64,000 nt of DNA from CADEEN01 sp963738425 (GTDB lineage Bacteria > Pseudomonadota > Gammaproteobacteria > Burkholderiales > Burkholderiaceae_C): positions 39,522 to 103,521 of the forward strand of contig CAVTWT010000006.1 of NCBI GenBank assembly GCA_963738425.1. Reading direction: 5' to 3'. Both the position numbers and the translations under genes were made by a program. Positions within the stretch are counted from its first letter, which is position 1; every line of letters begins with the position of its first letter. The notes beneath the pieces were generated by a model that was not told the DNA's origin, did not search any database, and worked only from the letters and a program-made list of their open reading frames with translations. Positions 46,596 through 56,264 of this stretch are shown in pieces.

Positions 46596-47390
46596 CTATG
46601 CCACGTCGATCCAGCCGCAGCCGGTGTCGCCGTCGGCCAGGTGCAGGGTCGGCATGCACCAGATCTGAGCCGCGCTGCGCAACGCCGACAGCGCGCGCGC
46701 CGGTTCGTTGTTGTGCCGGCTCAGGTGGGCGGCCACGACATGGCGCAGGCCGTCATGGCGGCAGGCCGCCAGCAGCGCGGTGGATTGCTCGTTGGCGAGA
46801 TGGCCGCGCGCGCCACCGATGCGCCGCTTCAGCCACGCCGGGTACGGTCCCTCCTCGAGCATCGCGCGGTCGTGATTGCACTCGAGCAGCATCGCGTCGC
46901 AGCCTTGCAGCGCCGATGCCACCGCATCGGTTGGCTCGCCCAGGTCGGTGACGATGCCCAATCGCGCCTGCCCGGAATGGCAGACGAGTTGCAAAGGCTC
47001 TGCAGCGTCGTGCGGTACGGCGAACGGCAGCAATTCGAGCGTGCCGATCGTGATGGCGACGCCGTGGCACGCTGTGTTTGCAGGCAACGTGCCGTCGCCG
47101 GCACGCGCCACGGCCGCCGACCAAGTGCCCGCACTGGACCAGACCGGCGTGCCGTGGCGGCGCTGCAGTGCGAGAATGCCACCGAGGTGGTCGCTGTGTT
47201 CGTGGGTGACGAAGACGGCGTCGAGGTCGCCCGGCGTGCAGCCGCGTTCGGCCAACGCCGCCGTCAGGCGGCGCAGCGGCAAGCCGCAGTCGACCAGCAA
47301 CCTTGTCGGGCGTTCGTGTTCGCCGCCTTGCGCTTCAACCAGCGTGGCATTGCCGCTGCTGCCGCTGGCCAAACTGGTGAAGCGCAGCAC
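46596..47390 (-). CDS. MBL-fold metallo-hydrolase (YycJ/WalJ-like)
   Basis: 264 aa. The first strand FTSLASGSSGNATLVE and the metal motif FVTHEHSDHLGG are typical of the YycJ group; further histidines in HLSRHNNEP and ECNHDRAML complete the site. The group is probably a DNA 5'-exonuclease-like or phospho-hydrolase; the exact substrate is unsettled. The GTG start lies 17 nt after the bamC stop, so it ends the same operon. Confidence 0.83.
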   Translation of the reverse strand: MLRFTSLASGSSGNATLVEAQGGEHERPTRLLVDCGLPLRRLTAALAERGCTPGDLDAVFVTHEHSDHLGGILALQRRHGTPVWSSAGTWSAAVARAGDGTLPANTACHGVAITIGTLELLPFAVPHDAAEPLQLVCHSGQARLGIVTDLGEPTDAVASALQGCDAMLLECNHDRAMLEEGPYPAWLKRRIGGARGHLANEQSTALLAACRHDGLRHVVAAHLSRHNNEPARALSALRSAAQIWCMPTLHLADGDTGCGWIDVA

Positions 47391-47407
47391 AGCGGTTGGC
47401 CGCGCTG

Positions 47408-48562
47408 CTACTTCAGGTCATCGACCAGCAACGCGACGATGCGCTGCCCCACATCGGTGGCTTCGGGTGCTCCCTGCGAGTTCTGCACCGTGACGTTGGT
47501 CTTGTCGCCTTCGCCCTTGACGGCGATGCGGTAGCGCACCGGTGCGGCGGCGTTGTCGGACTTGCCGAACGAGAAGAGCTTGCTGAAGAAGCCTTGCTCG
47601 GCAGCGGTGACAACATTCTTCGGATCGACGTAGCGCACGAAGTACAGGCCGCCTGCGCGGTCGCGGTCTTCGACGGTGAAGCCGCTGCGATCCAGGGCCA
47701 GGCCGACACGGCGCCAGGCGCGGTCGAAGCCTTCATCGACCTGCAGCGCTGGCTGGCCGGCGAAGACTCGGGCGCGCGCCGGACCTGTCGATGGCGTTGA
47801 TGCGGCCTTGGCGAGAACCTCGCGCGCCGCTGTTTCCTTGGTGCCAAGCTTGACCATCAGTCGTGTCAGGAACTCGGCTTCGAGGCCCGGGTCGGTCGGT
47901 CGCGGCCCCCAGGCCGTGGTGCCGTCACGGTTCCGATCGCCAACGAACTCCTCGATCATGCCGCGGTGGCTGATGTAGACCTCGCTCTTGTCGCCGCTGC
48001 GCTCGACGCGGGTGCGATAGCGATCGCGCTCGCCGGTGTCGTAGAGGCTGTCGAGCACGCGGCCCACGCTGCGCCGCACGAAGTCCTGCGGGATCTTGGC
48101 GCGGTTCTCGGCCCAGTCGGTTTCCATCACGCCGGCCTGTGCGTTGTCGATGACGAGGTTGAAGCCACGCTCGGTCCAGAACTCGCGAAGTTGCGGCCAC
48201 AGCTGCTCGGCCGGCATCGGCACCACCAGCCAGCGCTGGTTGCCTTCGCGCACGACACGCATCTCACCGAGCGTCGTCGGCGCCACGCCAACGGCGGCGG
48301 CCGCGGCCGGGTTGAGGGTGGCGCCACCCGTCTGGTAGGTGCTGGCACTGACGCTGCCGCTGGCCGGCGCGTAGCGGCCGTCGCGCTGCAGCTGCGACAG
48401 ATCGGGAGGAACCTCGAGCGGCGCGGTCTTGATCGACTGGCTCTTGTAGTCGACCTTGTCGCCTTGCAGGAAGCCCTCGACCGTGGAGCATCCGGCCATG
48501 GCCATCAGGAGCGAGACGGCAAGCGTCGAGCGGGTCGTGAGCAGCATCTTTTGGACTTGCAT
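47408..48562 (-). CDS. bamC: Outer-membrane assembly lipoprotein BamC
   Basis: 384 aa. A signal peptide with lipobox MAGCST (cysteine about residue 25) and the conserved unstructured N-terminal segment YKSQSIKTAPLEVPPDL mark BamC, part of the BAM complex that inserts beta-barrel proteins. Two helix-grip domains follow. dapA lies upstream by about 90 bp, the usual order in this group. A later ATG (MLLTTRS, codon 6) is possible. Confidence 0.92.
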   Translation of the reverse strand: MQVQKMLLTTRSTLAVSLLMAMAGCSTVEGFLQGDKVDYKSQSIKTAPLEVPPDLSQLQRDGRYAPASGSVSASTYQTGGATLNPAAAAAVGVAPTTLGEMRVVREGNQRWLVVPMPAEQLWPQLREFWTERGFNLVIDNAQAGVMETDWAENRAKIPQDFVRRSVGRVLDSLYDTGERDRYRTRVERSGDKSEVYISHRGMIEEFVGDRNRDGTTAWGPRPTDPGLEAEFLTRLMVKLGTKETAAREVLAKAASTPSTGPARARVFAGQPALQVDEGFDRAWRRVGLALDRSGFTVEDRDRAGGLYFVRYVDPKNVVTAAEQGFFSKLFSFGKSDNAAAPVRYRIAVKGEGDKTNVTVQNSQGAPEATDVGQRIVALLVDDLK

Positions 48563-48652
48563 TTGAGAGCAGGGCCGCAAGGGCGGCCAGCAAAGAAGGG
48601 GCAGGGGTCGAACGCGGGCAGGGACCGGGTGGTTGTCAGCCAGAGCCTGTCG

Positions 48653-49534
48653 TCACAGTGCGTCGCCTTCGCGCAGCGCGGCTTCGAGCGCTGCATGGTG
48701 CGCATCGGACAGGGGCACCAGCGGCAGGCGCAGCGCGGGGCCGATCTTGCCCATGCGCGCCAATGCCCACTTGACGGGGATCGGGTTGGCTTCGACGAAA
48801 AGCTGTCGGTGCAGCGCCAGCAGCTTCAGGTGGATCGCGGCGGCGCGCTTGCCGTCACCCGCCATCGCTGCCGCGCAGAGATCGGCCATGGCGCGGGGCG
48901 CCACGTTGGCGGTGACACTGATGTTGCCGTGGCCGCCGAGCAGCATCAGGCCGATTGCCGTCTGATCGTCGCCCGAGTAGATCGAAAAGCCTTTCGGCGC
49001 CTGCTTGATCAGCCAAGCCGCGCGGTCGATGTTGCCCGACGCTTCCTTGATGCCGACGATGCCCGGCACCTGCGCCAGGCGCAGCACCGTGTCGTGGTGC
49101 AGATCGGCGACGGTGCGGCCGGGCACGTTGTAGAGCACCACCGGCAGATCGACGCCTTCAGCGATCGCCTTGAAGTGGCGGTACAGGCCTTCCTGCGGCG
49201 GCTTGTTGTAGTAGGGCACGACCTGCAGGGTGCAATCGGCGCCGACCTTCTTGGCAAAGCGCGTCAGCTCGAGCGCCTCGGCGGTGGAGTTGGCGCCGGC
49301 GCCGGCCATGATCGGCACACGGCCCTTGGCGTGTTCGACGGCGACGCGGATGACTTCGCAATGTTCTTCGACGCTGACGGTCGGCGATTCACCGGTCGTG
49401 CCCACGGCGACGATGCACGACGTGCCCTCGGCGATGTGCCAATCGACCAGGCGGCGCAGCGCGGTGAAATCGACACTGCCGTCGTCGTGCATTGGCGTGA
49501 CGAGGGCAACCAGGCTGCCGGTGATCGGATTCAT
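48653..49534 (-). CDS. dapA: 4-hydroxy-tetrahydrodipicolinate synthase
   Basis: 293 aa. TIM-barrel aldolase with GTTGESPTVS, the tyrosine motif VPYYNKPPQEG and the Schiff-base lysine in VGIKEASGNIDR. It condenses pyruvate with aspartate semialdehyde, the first lysine/diaminopimelate step. The ATG overlaps the stop of the methyltransferase gene (ATGA). Confidence 0.97.
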   Translation of the reverse strand: MNPITGSLVALVTPMHDDGSVDFTALRRLVDWHIAEGTSCIVAVGTTGESPTVSVEEHCEVIRVAVEHAKGRVPIMAGAGANSTAEALELTRFAKKVGADCTLQVVPYYNKPPQEGLYRHFKAIAEGVDLPVVLYNVPGRTVADLHHDTVLRLAQVPGIVGIKEASGNIDRAAWLIKQAPKGFSIYSGDDQTAIGLMLLGGHGNISVTANVAPRAMADLCAAAMAGDGKRAAAIHLKLLALHRQLFVEANPIPVKWALARMGKIGPALRLPLVPLSDAHHAALEAALREGDAL

Positions 49535-50070
49535 GGAGTGAATTCTAGCGGGGCGGCATCGACGGCTTGCCGGCGTGCGGCGATGCGCTGCACGCGTCGC
49601 CGCGGGCGGTCGAGCAGACCGTCTTCGTAGGCAACCGTCTGCAGTGTCGCGCAGGCCCACAGCAGCTCGCCCGGCTGCAGCAGAAAGTGCGGATTCGACG
49701 GCTTGCCGAAGGCTTCGTTGCCGACCGCGAAGGTTTCGTAGATCAGCACGCCGCCGACGGCGACGCTGGCCACGAGGGTCGGCAACAGTGGCCGCCACAG
49801 GTAGTTGGTGACGAGCACCGCATCGAAGGTTTCGCTGCCCAACGGCCACGGACCGTTTTCGATATCGGCGACGATGACGCGACCGCCCTGGCCCAAGACC
49901 GCAGGCAATGGCTCGACAGCCGCTGCATCACGATCGACCCCGATCACTGAATGGCCTTGCGAGTGCAGCCAGCGCAGATGCCGCCCGCTGCCGCAGGCCA
50001 CGTCCAGCACCGTGCCCTGGGGGCGAATCAGCGGCGCCCAGCGGCGCACCCAGGCCGAAGGCTCGCTCAC
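49531..50070 (-). CDS. Class I SAM-dependent methyltransferase
   Basis: 179 aa from GTG at 50070. SAM motif I VLDVACGSGRHLRWLH, motif II GVDRDAAAVEPL and FDAVLVTNYLWRPLL are visible. It is similar to TehB-like methyltransferases, but the substrate is unknown. It lies between the small membrane-peptide gene and dapA and is translationally coupled to dapA. A longer in-frame N-terminus exists but has no convincing start. Confidence 0.8.
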   Translation of the reverse strand: MSEPSAWVRRWAPLIRPQGTVLDVACGSGRHLRWLHSQGHSVIGVDRDAAAVEPLPAVLGQGGRVIVADIENGPWPLGSETFDAVLVTNYLWRPLLPTLVASVAVGGVLIYETFAVGNEAFGKPSNPHFLLQPGELLWACATLQTVAYEDGLLDRPRRRVQRIAARRQAVDAAPLEFTP

Positions 50071-50081
50071 GTCGTGGCGCT

Positions 50082-50213
50082 TCAGAAGCAGTTCCAGAGC
50101 TGAGTCGCCAAAAGCACCATCAGGTCCGGCTGCAGGTACGACGCGAAGACCAGACCGAGTGCGCCCAGCGCTGCCACGCGCCAGACCCAGCGTGAAGGCG
50201 CTTGCAGCTTCAC
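50082..50213 (-). CDS. 43-aa single-helix membrane peptide
   Basis: GTG start, MKLQAPSRWVWRVAALGALG at the N-terminus, one hydrophobic helix, then YLQPDLMVLLATQLWNCF. The GTG overlaps the MFS stop (GTGA), and the methyltransferase starts 11 nt after it, so it is embedded in a tight operon. The compact start context and the hydrophobic helix with charged and Trp-rich flanks argue for a real gene. The function is unknown. Confidence 0.6.
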   Translation of the reverse strand: MKLQAPSRWVWRVAALGALGLVFASYLQPDLMVLLATQLWNCF

Positions 50214-51472
50214 GCAGCGGCTCCAGAGGGTGACGCTGGCCGTGCGATCGCACCCTCGCGCACGGGCAGGTTGATGATGGCCGCGAACACACCCAGCGCG
50301 ACGGCGATCCACCAGACGACGTTGTAGCTGCCGGTGGCGTCGTACAGCTTGCCGCCGAGCCAGACACCGAGGAACGAGCCGATCTGATGCGACACGAAGA
50401 CGAAGCCAGCCAGCATCGACATGTACTGCACGCCAAAGATCTGCGCGACCACCGCATTCGTCGGCGGCACGGTGGACAGCCACAGCACGCCCATCACCGC
50501 CGCGAAGATGTACACGCTCCACGGTGTCAGCGGCACGGTCAGGAAGATCACGATCGCCACCGAGCGCAGGGCGTAGATGCCCGAGAGCAGGTAGCGTTTG
50601 GGCCAGCGCTGGCCGAGCGAGCCGGCCGCGTACGTACCGAAGACGTTGAACAGGCCGATCAGCGCCAGCGCCGTCGTTGCCACGTCGGGCGTCAGGCCGT
50701 TGTCCTTGAGGTAGCTCGGCATGTGGATGCCGATGAAGACCACCTGGAAGCCGCAGACGAAGTAGCCTGCCATCAACAACTGGAAGCTCGGGTAGGCGAA
50801 TGCTTCGCGCAGCGCGGCGCCGACGCTCTGCTTGGGCTTCACGAAGCCGCCTTCGAGTCCGCGCTCGCGCAGGCCCGCGGCCAGCGGCAGGATCAGCAGC
50901 GCCATTGCCGCAAGCACGAACAATGCGTTTTGCCAACCCACGCCGTCGGCGCGCAAGCCGAGGAAGCTGGTGCCGTTGATCAGCCCGTTCTCGACCGGCA
51001 CCATCAGGAACTGGCCGAACGAACCGGCCGCGGCCGTCACACCCATCGCCCACGAGCGTTTGTCGGCATCGACGTTGCGGCCGATGACGCCGTAGACCAC
51101 CGCATAGGTCGTACAGGCCTGGGCAATGCCCAACAGCACGCCGGCTGTGGCCGTAAAGGCCAATGGTGTCGGTGCCAGCGCCATCAGCGCCAGACCGAGG
51201 GCGTAGATGACACCACCGGCCAGCAGCACACGGTAGGCGCCAAAGCGATCGGCCACCATGCCGGCGAACAGGCCGGCCACACCCCAGGTGATGTTCTGGA
51301 TCGCGATCGCAAAGGCGAAGTGTTCGCGTGTCCAGCCGCGCTCCATCGTGATCGGTTGCAGCCACAGGCCGAAGCCGTGGCGGATGCCCATCGACAGCGT
51401 GACGATGGCGGCGCCGCAGATCAACACCTGCGTCATCGACAGGCGGACGGGCGAGTGCTGGATCGATGACAT
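50210..51472 (-). CDS. Major facilitator superfamily transporter
   Basis: 420 aa, twelve predicted helices. N-terminal GAAIVTLSMGIRHGFGLWLQ, the loop-2 GMVADRFGAYRVLLAGG (MFS motif A-like) and a central KPKQSVGAAL linker. It resembles the OFA/monocarboxylate branch (IRHGFGLW), which exchanges organic acids; the substrate is not assignable. First of the run that leads through the peptide gene to dapA. Confidence 0.87.
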   Translation of the reverse strand: MSSIQHSPVRLSMTQVLICGAAIVTLSMGIRHGFGLWLQPITMERGWTREHFAFAIAIQNITWGVAGLFAGMVADRFGAYRVLLAGGVIYALGLALMALAPTPLAFTATAGVLLGIAQACTTYAVVYGVIGRNVDADKRSWAMGVTAAAGSFGQFLMVPVENGLINGTSFLGLRADGVGWQNALFVLAAMALLILPLAAGLRERGLEGGFVKPKQSVGAALREAFAYPSFQLLMAGYFVCGFQVVFIGIHMPSYLKDNGLTPDVATTALALIGLFNVFGTYAAGSLGQRWPKRYLLSGIYALRSVAIVIFLTVPLTPWSVYIFAAVMGVLWLSTVPPTNAVVAQIFGVQYMSMLAGFVFVSHQIGSFLGVWLGGKLYDATGSYNVVWWIAVALGVFAAIINLPVREGAIARPASPSGAAA

Positions 51473-51531
51473 AGCGTCACTGTAGCGGCTGCGGCGTTTT
51501 GCTGCAGGCGCAGGGCTGGATTGCGGCTTGC

Positions 51532-52677
51532 TCAGGGCCGGGTGCCGTAAGCCTTTCGCGAGCCGTCTTCGAAGACCTCGTCGTCGCGCTGCACGCGGCC
51601 GGCGTCATCCCAGCTGCGTTCACGGATCGCCCGGCCCTTGTCGTCATGGATCGTTTCGATGCGCAGCCGGCCACTGTCGTCGAAGGTCTTGTGGGCTCCG
51701 GTCGGCACGCCGCGGCCGCGATCTTGGAGCACGAAGCGGCCTTCCCATGACGGCTTGCCGTTGTCGTGAAAACTGCGTTCGGTGCGGCCGCCGCCGGCCT
51801 CGTAGGTGATGCTGCGTTTGGGTTGGCCATTGAGGTACCACTCGTCTTCGCGCTCCAAGCCTGCGCTTGCCGACCAGCGCTTCTCCGCCACCAGCGTGCC
51901 GCGCTCGCTGTAGTCCTGCTCCAGCACGCGCTGGCCGTTGCGGCGCTCGGTCTGCTTGCGCAGCACGCCGTCACGCGCGAACTGGCGTGCGACGCGGCGT
52001 TCGCTGCCGATCTCTTCGCTGAAGCGCAGCTTGCCATCGTCCCAGTAGCTTTCCAGGAGCAGCAGTTGCCCGCGTTCGTAGGTCACGCGCGAGGCGAGCA
52101 GGCCGCGTTCGGTGAACAGCTCGGTGAGTTGCGGCTTGCCCTGGTGGCCGCACAGCCTGGCTTCATCATCGAGGAGCGGCTCGCGACCGCAGCGCAAGCC
52201 GGTGAGCTGGCCGTCGCGGTTGAAGTCGATGCGTGATGCCGCGTCACTGCGGCGTTCACCGCCAGATTCGCCCCAGTGGGCAATGCTTTTCGGCTTGCCA
52301 GTTTCGAACCACTCACGGTGCAAGCCGATGCTGGCTGAGTTGGCCTCGAATCCCTCGCGCAACAGCACGCCTTGCGCGTTCCACTCGCGCGAGCGGCCGT
52401 CGCGGTTGCCTTTGTCGTTGACGCTGTACTCGCGCCTCAACTGGCCTTTCTCGTACCAGCGCTTGACACCGGCAAAGCGGCCGTCGCGCAGCTCTTCTTC
52501 GCGCAGCAGCTCGCGGGTCTGCCGCTCGACGCAGCGCATCAGCCCGGTCTTGCCGGCGGTGGTGCCGCCGTGGCTCGGATTGACCGGCTGGCCACCGATG
52601 TCGCAGTCCATGACCTGTGCGTGGGATGCGTTTGCGAGCGTGAGCAGCGAAGCGACGAGCAGAGCTTGAAAGTGCAT
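51532..52677 (-). CDS. Secreted MORN/YwqK-like repeat protein
   Basis: 381 aa with signal peptide (MHFQALLVASLLTLANASHA, cleavage near ASHAQV). About ten short repeats of the WYEKGQLRREYS or WYLNGQPKRSITY kind, a MORN-2/YwqK pattern, run from residue 70 to the end. Such repeats make extended beta surfaces, often for protein contact. Function unknown. Confidence 0.75.
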   Translation of the reverse strand: MHFQALLVASLLTLANASHAQVMDCDIGGQPVNPSHGGTTAGKTGLMRCVERQTRELLREEELRDGRFAGVKRWYEKGQLRREYSVNDKGNRDGRSREWNAQGVLLREGFEANSASIGLHREWFETGKPKSIAHWGESGGERRSDAASRIDFNRDGQLTGLRCGREPLLDDEARLCGHQGKPQLTELFTERGLLASRVTYERGQLLLLESYWDDGKLRFSEEIGSERRVARQFARDGVLRKQTERRNGQRVLEQDYSERGTLVAEKRWSASAGLEREDEWYLNGQPKRSITYEAGGGRTERSFHDNGKPSWEGRFVLQDRGRGVPTGAHKTFDDSGRLRIETIHDDKGRAIRERSWDDAGRVQRDDEVFEDGSRKAYGTRP

Positions 52678-52798
52678 CGCGGCATTGTCCACAGTCCGTC
52701 ACCGCGGGCCTTGCCTTGGCGAGCCGCTCGCCCTGTCGTGCGGGCATGGGGTTCATGCGTTTCGATCTGTGAATGCGGCGTCCCTAGAATCCCGCGCC

Positions 52799-54775
52799 AT
52801 GCCAAGCACCAAGCAACCGGCCAAGTACGCCGAAGAGTCGATCCGCGTTCTGAAGGGCCTCGAGCCCGTCAAGCAGCGGCCGGGCATGTACACGCGCACC
52901 GACAGTCCGCTGCACACCATCCAGGAGGTCATCGACAACGCTGCCGACGAGGCGCTGGCCGGGCAGGGCAAGCGCATCGCGCTGACGCTGCACACGGACG
53001 GCTCGGTCAGCGTTGAAGACGACGGCCGTGGCATCCCGTTCGGCCTGCATCCCGAAGAGAAGGTGCCGGTCGTCGAGATCGTCTTCACGCGTCTGCATGC
53101 CGGCGGCAAGTTCGACAAGGGCACCGGCAACGCCTACAGCTTTTCCGGCGGTCTGCACGGTGTGGGCGTCAGCGTGACCAATGCGCTGGCGAAGAAGTTG
53201 GCTGTCACCGTCTACCGCGAGGGGCAGGTGGCCACGCTCGCTTTTGCTGGCGGCGATGTGGTCGAGAAGCTCGTGGTGCGCAATGCCGTCGCGGGCGACC
53301 GCAAGCAGGGCACAACCGTTCGCGTCTGGCCCGATGCGAAGTACTTCGACAGCGGCGAGCTGCCAAAAAACGAGCTGGTGCACCTGCTGCGCAGCAAGGC
53401 GGTGCTGATGCCCGGCGTGGTGGTGACCCTGACACACGAGAAGACGAAGGAGACGCAGACCTGGCAGTACAAGCAGGGACTGGCCGACTACCTGATGCAG
53501 AGCGTCCCAGCGGACCCGGTGATCCCGCTGTTCGAAGGCGAGCACTACGCGGAAGAAGGCGAGGCCGAGAACAACGCCGAAGGCGAGGGCGCCGCATGGT
53601 GCGTGGCCTTCACCGAAGACGGCAACACGCTGCGCGAGAGTTACGTCAACCTGATCCCGACCGTGGCTGGTGGCACCCACGAGGCGGGCCTGAAAGACGG
53701 TCTGTTCACGGCGGTGAAAGGCTTCATCGAACTGCATGCGCTCTTGCCCAAGGGTGTGAAGCTGATGCCCGACGACGTCTTCTCGCGGGCCAGCTTCGTG
53801 CTGTCGGCCAAGGTGCTCGACCCGCAGTTCCAGGGTCAGACCAAGGAGCGCCTGAATTCGCGTGACGCCCTGCGCCTGGTCTCGAACTACACGCGGCCCG
53901 CGCTGGAGCTGTGGCTCAACCAGCATGTCGAGCATGGCAAGAAGCTGGCCGAGCTGGTGATCAAGCAGGCGCAGACGCGGCAACGCGCCTCGCAGAAGGT
54001 CGAGAAGCGACGGGGCTCGGGCGTGGCCGTGCTGCCCGGCAAGCTGACCGATTGCGAAAGCCGAGACCTGGCGTTCAATGAAGTCTTCCTCGTCGAAGGC
54101 GACTCCGCCGGCGGCAGCGCCAAGATGGGCCGCAACAAGGAAACGCAGGCTGTGCTGCCGTTGCGCGGCAAGGTGCTCAACGCGTGGGAGGTCGAGCGCG
54201 ACCGGCTGTTTGCCAACAACGAGATCCACGACATCGCGGTCGCGCTCGGTGTCGATCCGCATGGCGCCAACGACGAGCCTGATCTCGCTGGACTGCGCTA
54301 CGGCAAGGTCTGCATCCTGGCCGATGCCGACATCGACGGCTCGCACATCCAGGTGCTGCTGCTGACGCTGTTCTTCCGCCACTTCCCGAAGCTGATCGAG
54401 CGCGGCCACATCTATGTGGCCAAGCCGCCGCTGTACCGCGTCGATGCGCCGGCGCGCGGCAAGAAACCGGCGGCGAAAATCTACGCGCTCGACGACGGCG
54501 AGCGCGACGCGATCCTCGACAAGCTGCGCAAGGAAGGCGCGCGTGACGGCTCGTGGAGCATCGGCCGCTTCAAGGGCCTCGGCGAGATGACCGCGGTGCA
54601 GCTCTGGGAAACCACCCTGAACCCCGACACGCGCCGGCTGTTGCAGGTCAGCTTCGCCGAACTTGGCTCGTCTGCCACGACCGATGCGCTGACCAAGCTG
54701 ATGGGCAAAGGCGAGGCCGCGGCCCGCCGCGAGCTGATGGAGCTGCGCGGCGATGCGGTCGAGGTGGATGTTTGA
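52799..54775 (+). CDS. parE: DNA topoisomerase IV subunit B
   Basis: 658 aa. GHKL ATPase site: VIDNAADEALAGQG, VEDDGRGIPFGLHPEE and FSGGLHGVGVSVTNAL. Transducer and Toprim follow: FLVEGDSAGGSAKMGRNKE, and ILADADIDGSHIQVLLLT with the metal DxD. It decatenates daughter chromosomes with ParC (not in the window). The start MPSTKQPAKYAEESI matches the family. A GNAT gene overlaps its stop (TTGA). Confidence 0.96.
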   Translation: MPSTKQPAKYAEESIRVLKGLEPVKQRPGMYTRTDSPLHTIQEVIDNAADEALAGQGKRIALTLHTDGSVSVEDDGRGIPFGLHPEEKVPVVEIVFTRLHAGGKFDKGTGNAYSFSGGLHGVGVSVTNALAKKLAVTVYREGQVATLAFAGGDVVEKLVVRNAVAGDRKQGTTVRVWPDAKYFDSGELPKNELVHLLRSKAVLMPGVVVTLTHEKTKETQTWQYKQGLADYLMQSVPADPVIPLFEGEHYAEEGEAENNAEGEGAAWCVAFTEDGNTLRESYVNLIPTVAGGTHEAGLKDGLFTAVKGFIELHALLPKGVKLMPDDVFSRASFVLSAKVLDPQFQGQTKERLNSRDALRLVSNYTRPALELWLNQHVEHGKKLAELVIKQAQTRQRASQKVEKRRGSGVAVLPGKLTDCESRDLAFNEVFLVEGDSAGGSAKMGRNKETQAVLPLRGKVLNAWEVERDRLFANNEIHDIAVALGVDPHGANDEPDLAGLRYGKVCILADADIDGSHIQVLLLTLFFRHFPKLIERGHIYVAKPPLYRVDAPARGKKPAAKIYALDDGERDAILDKLRKEGARDGSWSIGRFKGLGEMTAVQLWETTLNPDTRRLLQVSFAELGSSATTDALTKLMGKGEAAARRELMELRGDAVEVDV

Positions 54776-55287
54776 ACCGCGTGCGGCTCCGGCCCACCAT
54801 GCTGTCCGACCTCGATTGGGTGGTGTCGGTCGAGACCGACGCGGCGAATCTGCCCTTCATCACGCCGTGGGAGCGCACGCAGCACGAAGGCGCGATCCGC
54901 TTCCCCGACTCGCGGCACTTCGTCGTCGAAGCCGGTGAGGCATACGAACGCGCCGGCTTCGTCATCCTGCAGGGTTGCCGCAACCCGCAGCGCAGCATCG
55001 AGTTGAAACGCCTGGTGTTGCAGCCGGCGGTGCACGGCCGCGGCAGCGGCCGCGCCTGCGTGCGGCTGCTCAAGCAGATGGCGTTTCGCGATCTGAAGGC
55101 GCACCGTTTCTGGCTCGACGTCAAGTCGCTGAACACACGCGCGCTGGCGCTGTACGCAAGCGAAGGCTACGTCGAAGAAGGGCGGTTGCGCGAGAGCGTG
55201 CGCGCGGGTGACGGCTACGACTCGCTGATCGTGATGTCGATGCTCGACCGGGAGTACCAGGCCCGCGTGGCGCTCGGCTTGGAATAG
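54772..55287 (+). CDS. GNAT-family N-acetyltransferase
   Basis: 171 aa from TTG at 54772, overlapping the parE stop; GTG at 54781 is an alternative. The acetyl-CoA site is LVLQPAVHGRGSGRACVRLL, and a late ALALYASEGYVEEGRLRE motif is typical. The target is unknown; coupling to parE may be incidental. Confidence 0.8.
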   Translation: MNRVRLRPTMLSDLDWVVSVETDAANLPFITPWERTQHEGAIRFPDSRHFVVEAGEAYERAGFVILQGCRNPQRSIELKRLVLQPAVHGRGSGRACVRLLKQMAFRDLKAHRFWLDVKSLNTRALALYASEGYVEEGRLRESVRAGDGYDSLIVMSMLDREYQARVALGLE

Positions 55288-55328
55288 ATTGCGCGTGCGC
55301 AAGAGCGGTTGCGGGCGCCTCGGGCACG

Positions 55329-56258
55329 ATGCGTTCGATGCAGGAACGCGCTTGTTTCGTCGACCGTGCAGCGTGCATCAGTTGCCGTGCGGTTGCATTC
55401 GACGAGTTGTCGAGCGGTGGTTTTGCCGACGAGCCTTTGCGCAGCATCCTCGCTTCGCAGGCGTGGGGCGAGAGCCCGCTGCCCTTCATCGCTCACGAGC
55501 ACTGGTGCTACGTGCGCTGCCGCGTGTGCGGGCAGGCCTACCACCGTCGCATCCTTGACCCGGTGTGGATGACGGCGCTCTACACGCGCTGGGAAACGCA
55601 GCAGGCGATGGCGGCCTTCATCGCCAGCCACATATCGCCACAGGACCAGTTGCATCGCGGTGCCGCATTCGTCGCGCATGCCCTGCGGCTGCAACGCATG
55701 TGCGCGTCCCGCAGCGGTGGGCTGCCGCCGCGCGTTCTCGACTACGGCTGCGGGCACGGCGAGTTCGTGGCCGTTTGCCGTGTGCTGGGCTTCGACGCCA
55801 TTGGCATCGACTTTGCGCCGGATCGGGAAAAGCATGGCATGGCCAACCGCTTCGCAAGCCTGGAGGCATTGCGCCACGAGCGCGGACACGTGCCGCCATT
55901 CGACGCTGTGACCTTGTTCGAGGTGCTCGAGCATCTGGCTGACCCCCGCGGCACGCTCGAAGAACTGGCCCAACTGATGGCCCCGGGCGCGGCCCTGGTG
56001 CTCGAAACGCCGGACACCACCGGCGTGACAGGTCTGCAATCGAAGAGCGACTACCTGGCCATCGGTCCTCTCGGCCACATCAACGGCTTCACGCCGGCGA
56101 CACTGCGCGCGATCGCCGAGCGCTCGGGCTTTCGCGCGGTGCAACCGCCGCCGGCATGGGTTGCCGCGTCGTGGTCACAGGCTGCAAAGGCGGCTGCGAG
56201 CCGTTTGCTGGCGCCCCTGCTGCGTCCCAGCACGAGCCAGTACTTCGTGCGCGGGTGA
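55329..56258 (+). CDS. Class I methyltransferase with N-terminal Cys-rich zinc-binding region
   Basis: 309 aa. Four cysteines at the N-terminus (CISC near residue 17-20, CRVC about residue 64-67) look like a zinc site, followed by SAM motif I VLDYGCGHGEFVAVC, FDAIGIDFAPD and the LFEVLEHLADPRGTL motif. The layout resembles sugar C-methyltransferases (Methyltransf_13/11), which modify LPS or nucleotide-sugar residues. Function is a guess. Confidence 0.72.
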   Translation: MRSMQERACFVDRAACISCRAVAFDELSSGGFADEPLRSILASQAWGESPLPFIAHEHWCYVRCRVCGQAYHRRILDPVWMTALYTRWETQQAMAAFIASHISPQDQLHRGAAFVAHALRLQRMCASRSGGLPPRVLDYGCGHGEFVAVCRVLGFDAIGIDFAPDREKHGMANRFASLEALRHERGHVPPFDAVTLFEVLEHLADPRGTLEELAQLMAPGAALVLETPDTTGVTGLQSKSDYLAIGPLGHINGFTPATLRAIAERSGFRAVQPPPAWVAASWSQAAKAAASRLLAPLLRPSTSQYFVRG

Positions 56259-56264
56259 GGCGGT

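Noticed and set aside
52784..54409. A 541-residue minus-strand frame opposite parE
   Set aside because: Antisense shadow of the highly conserved parE.
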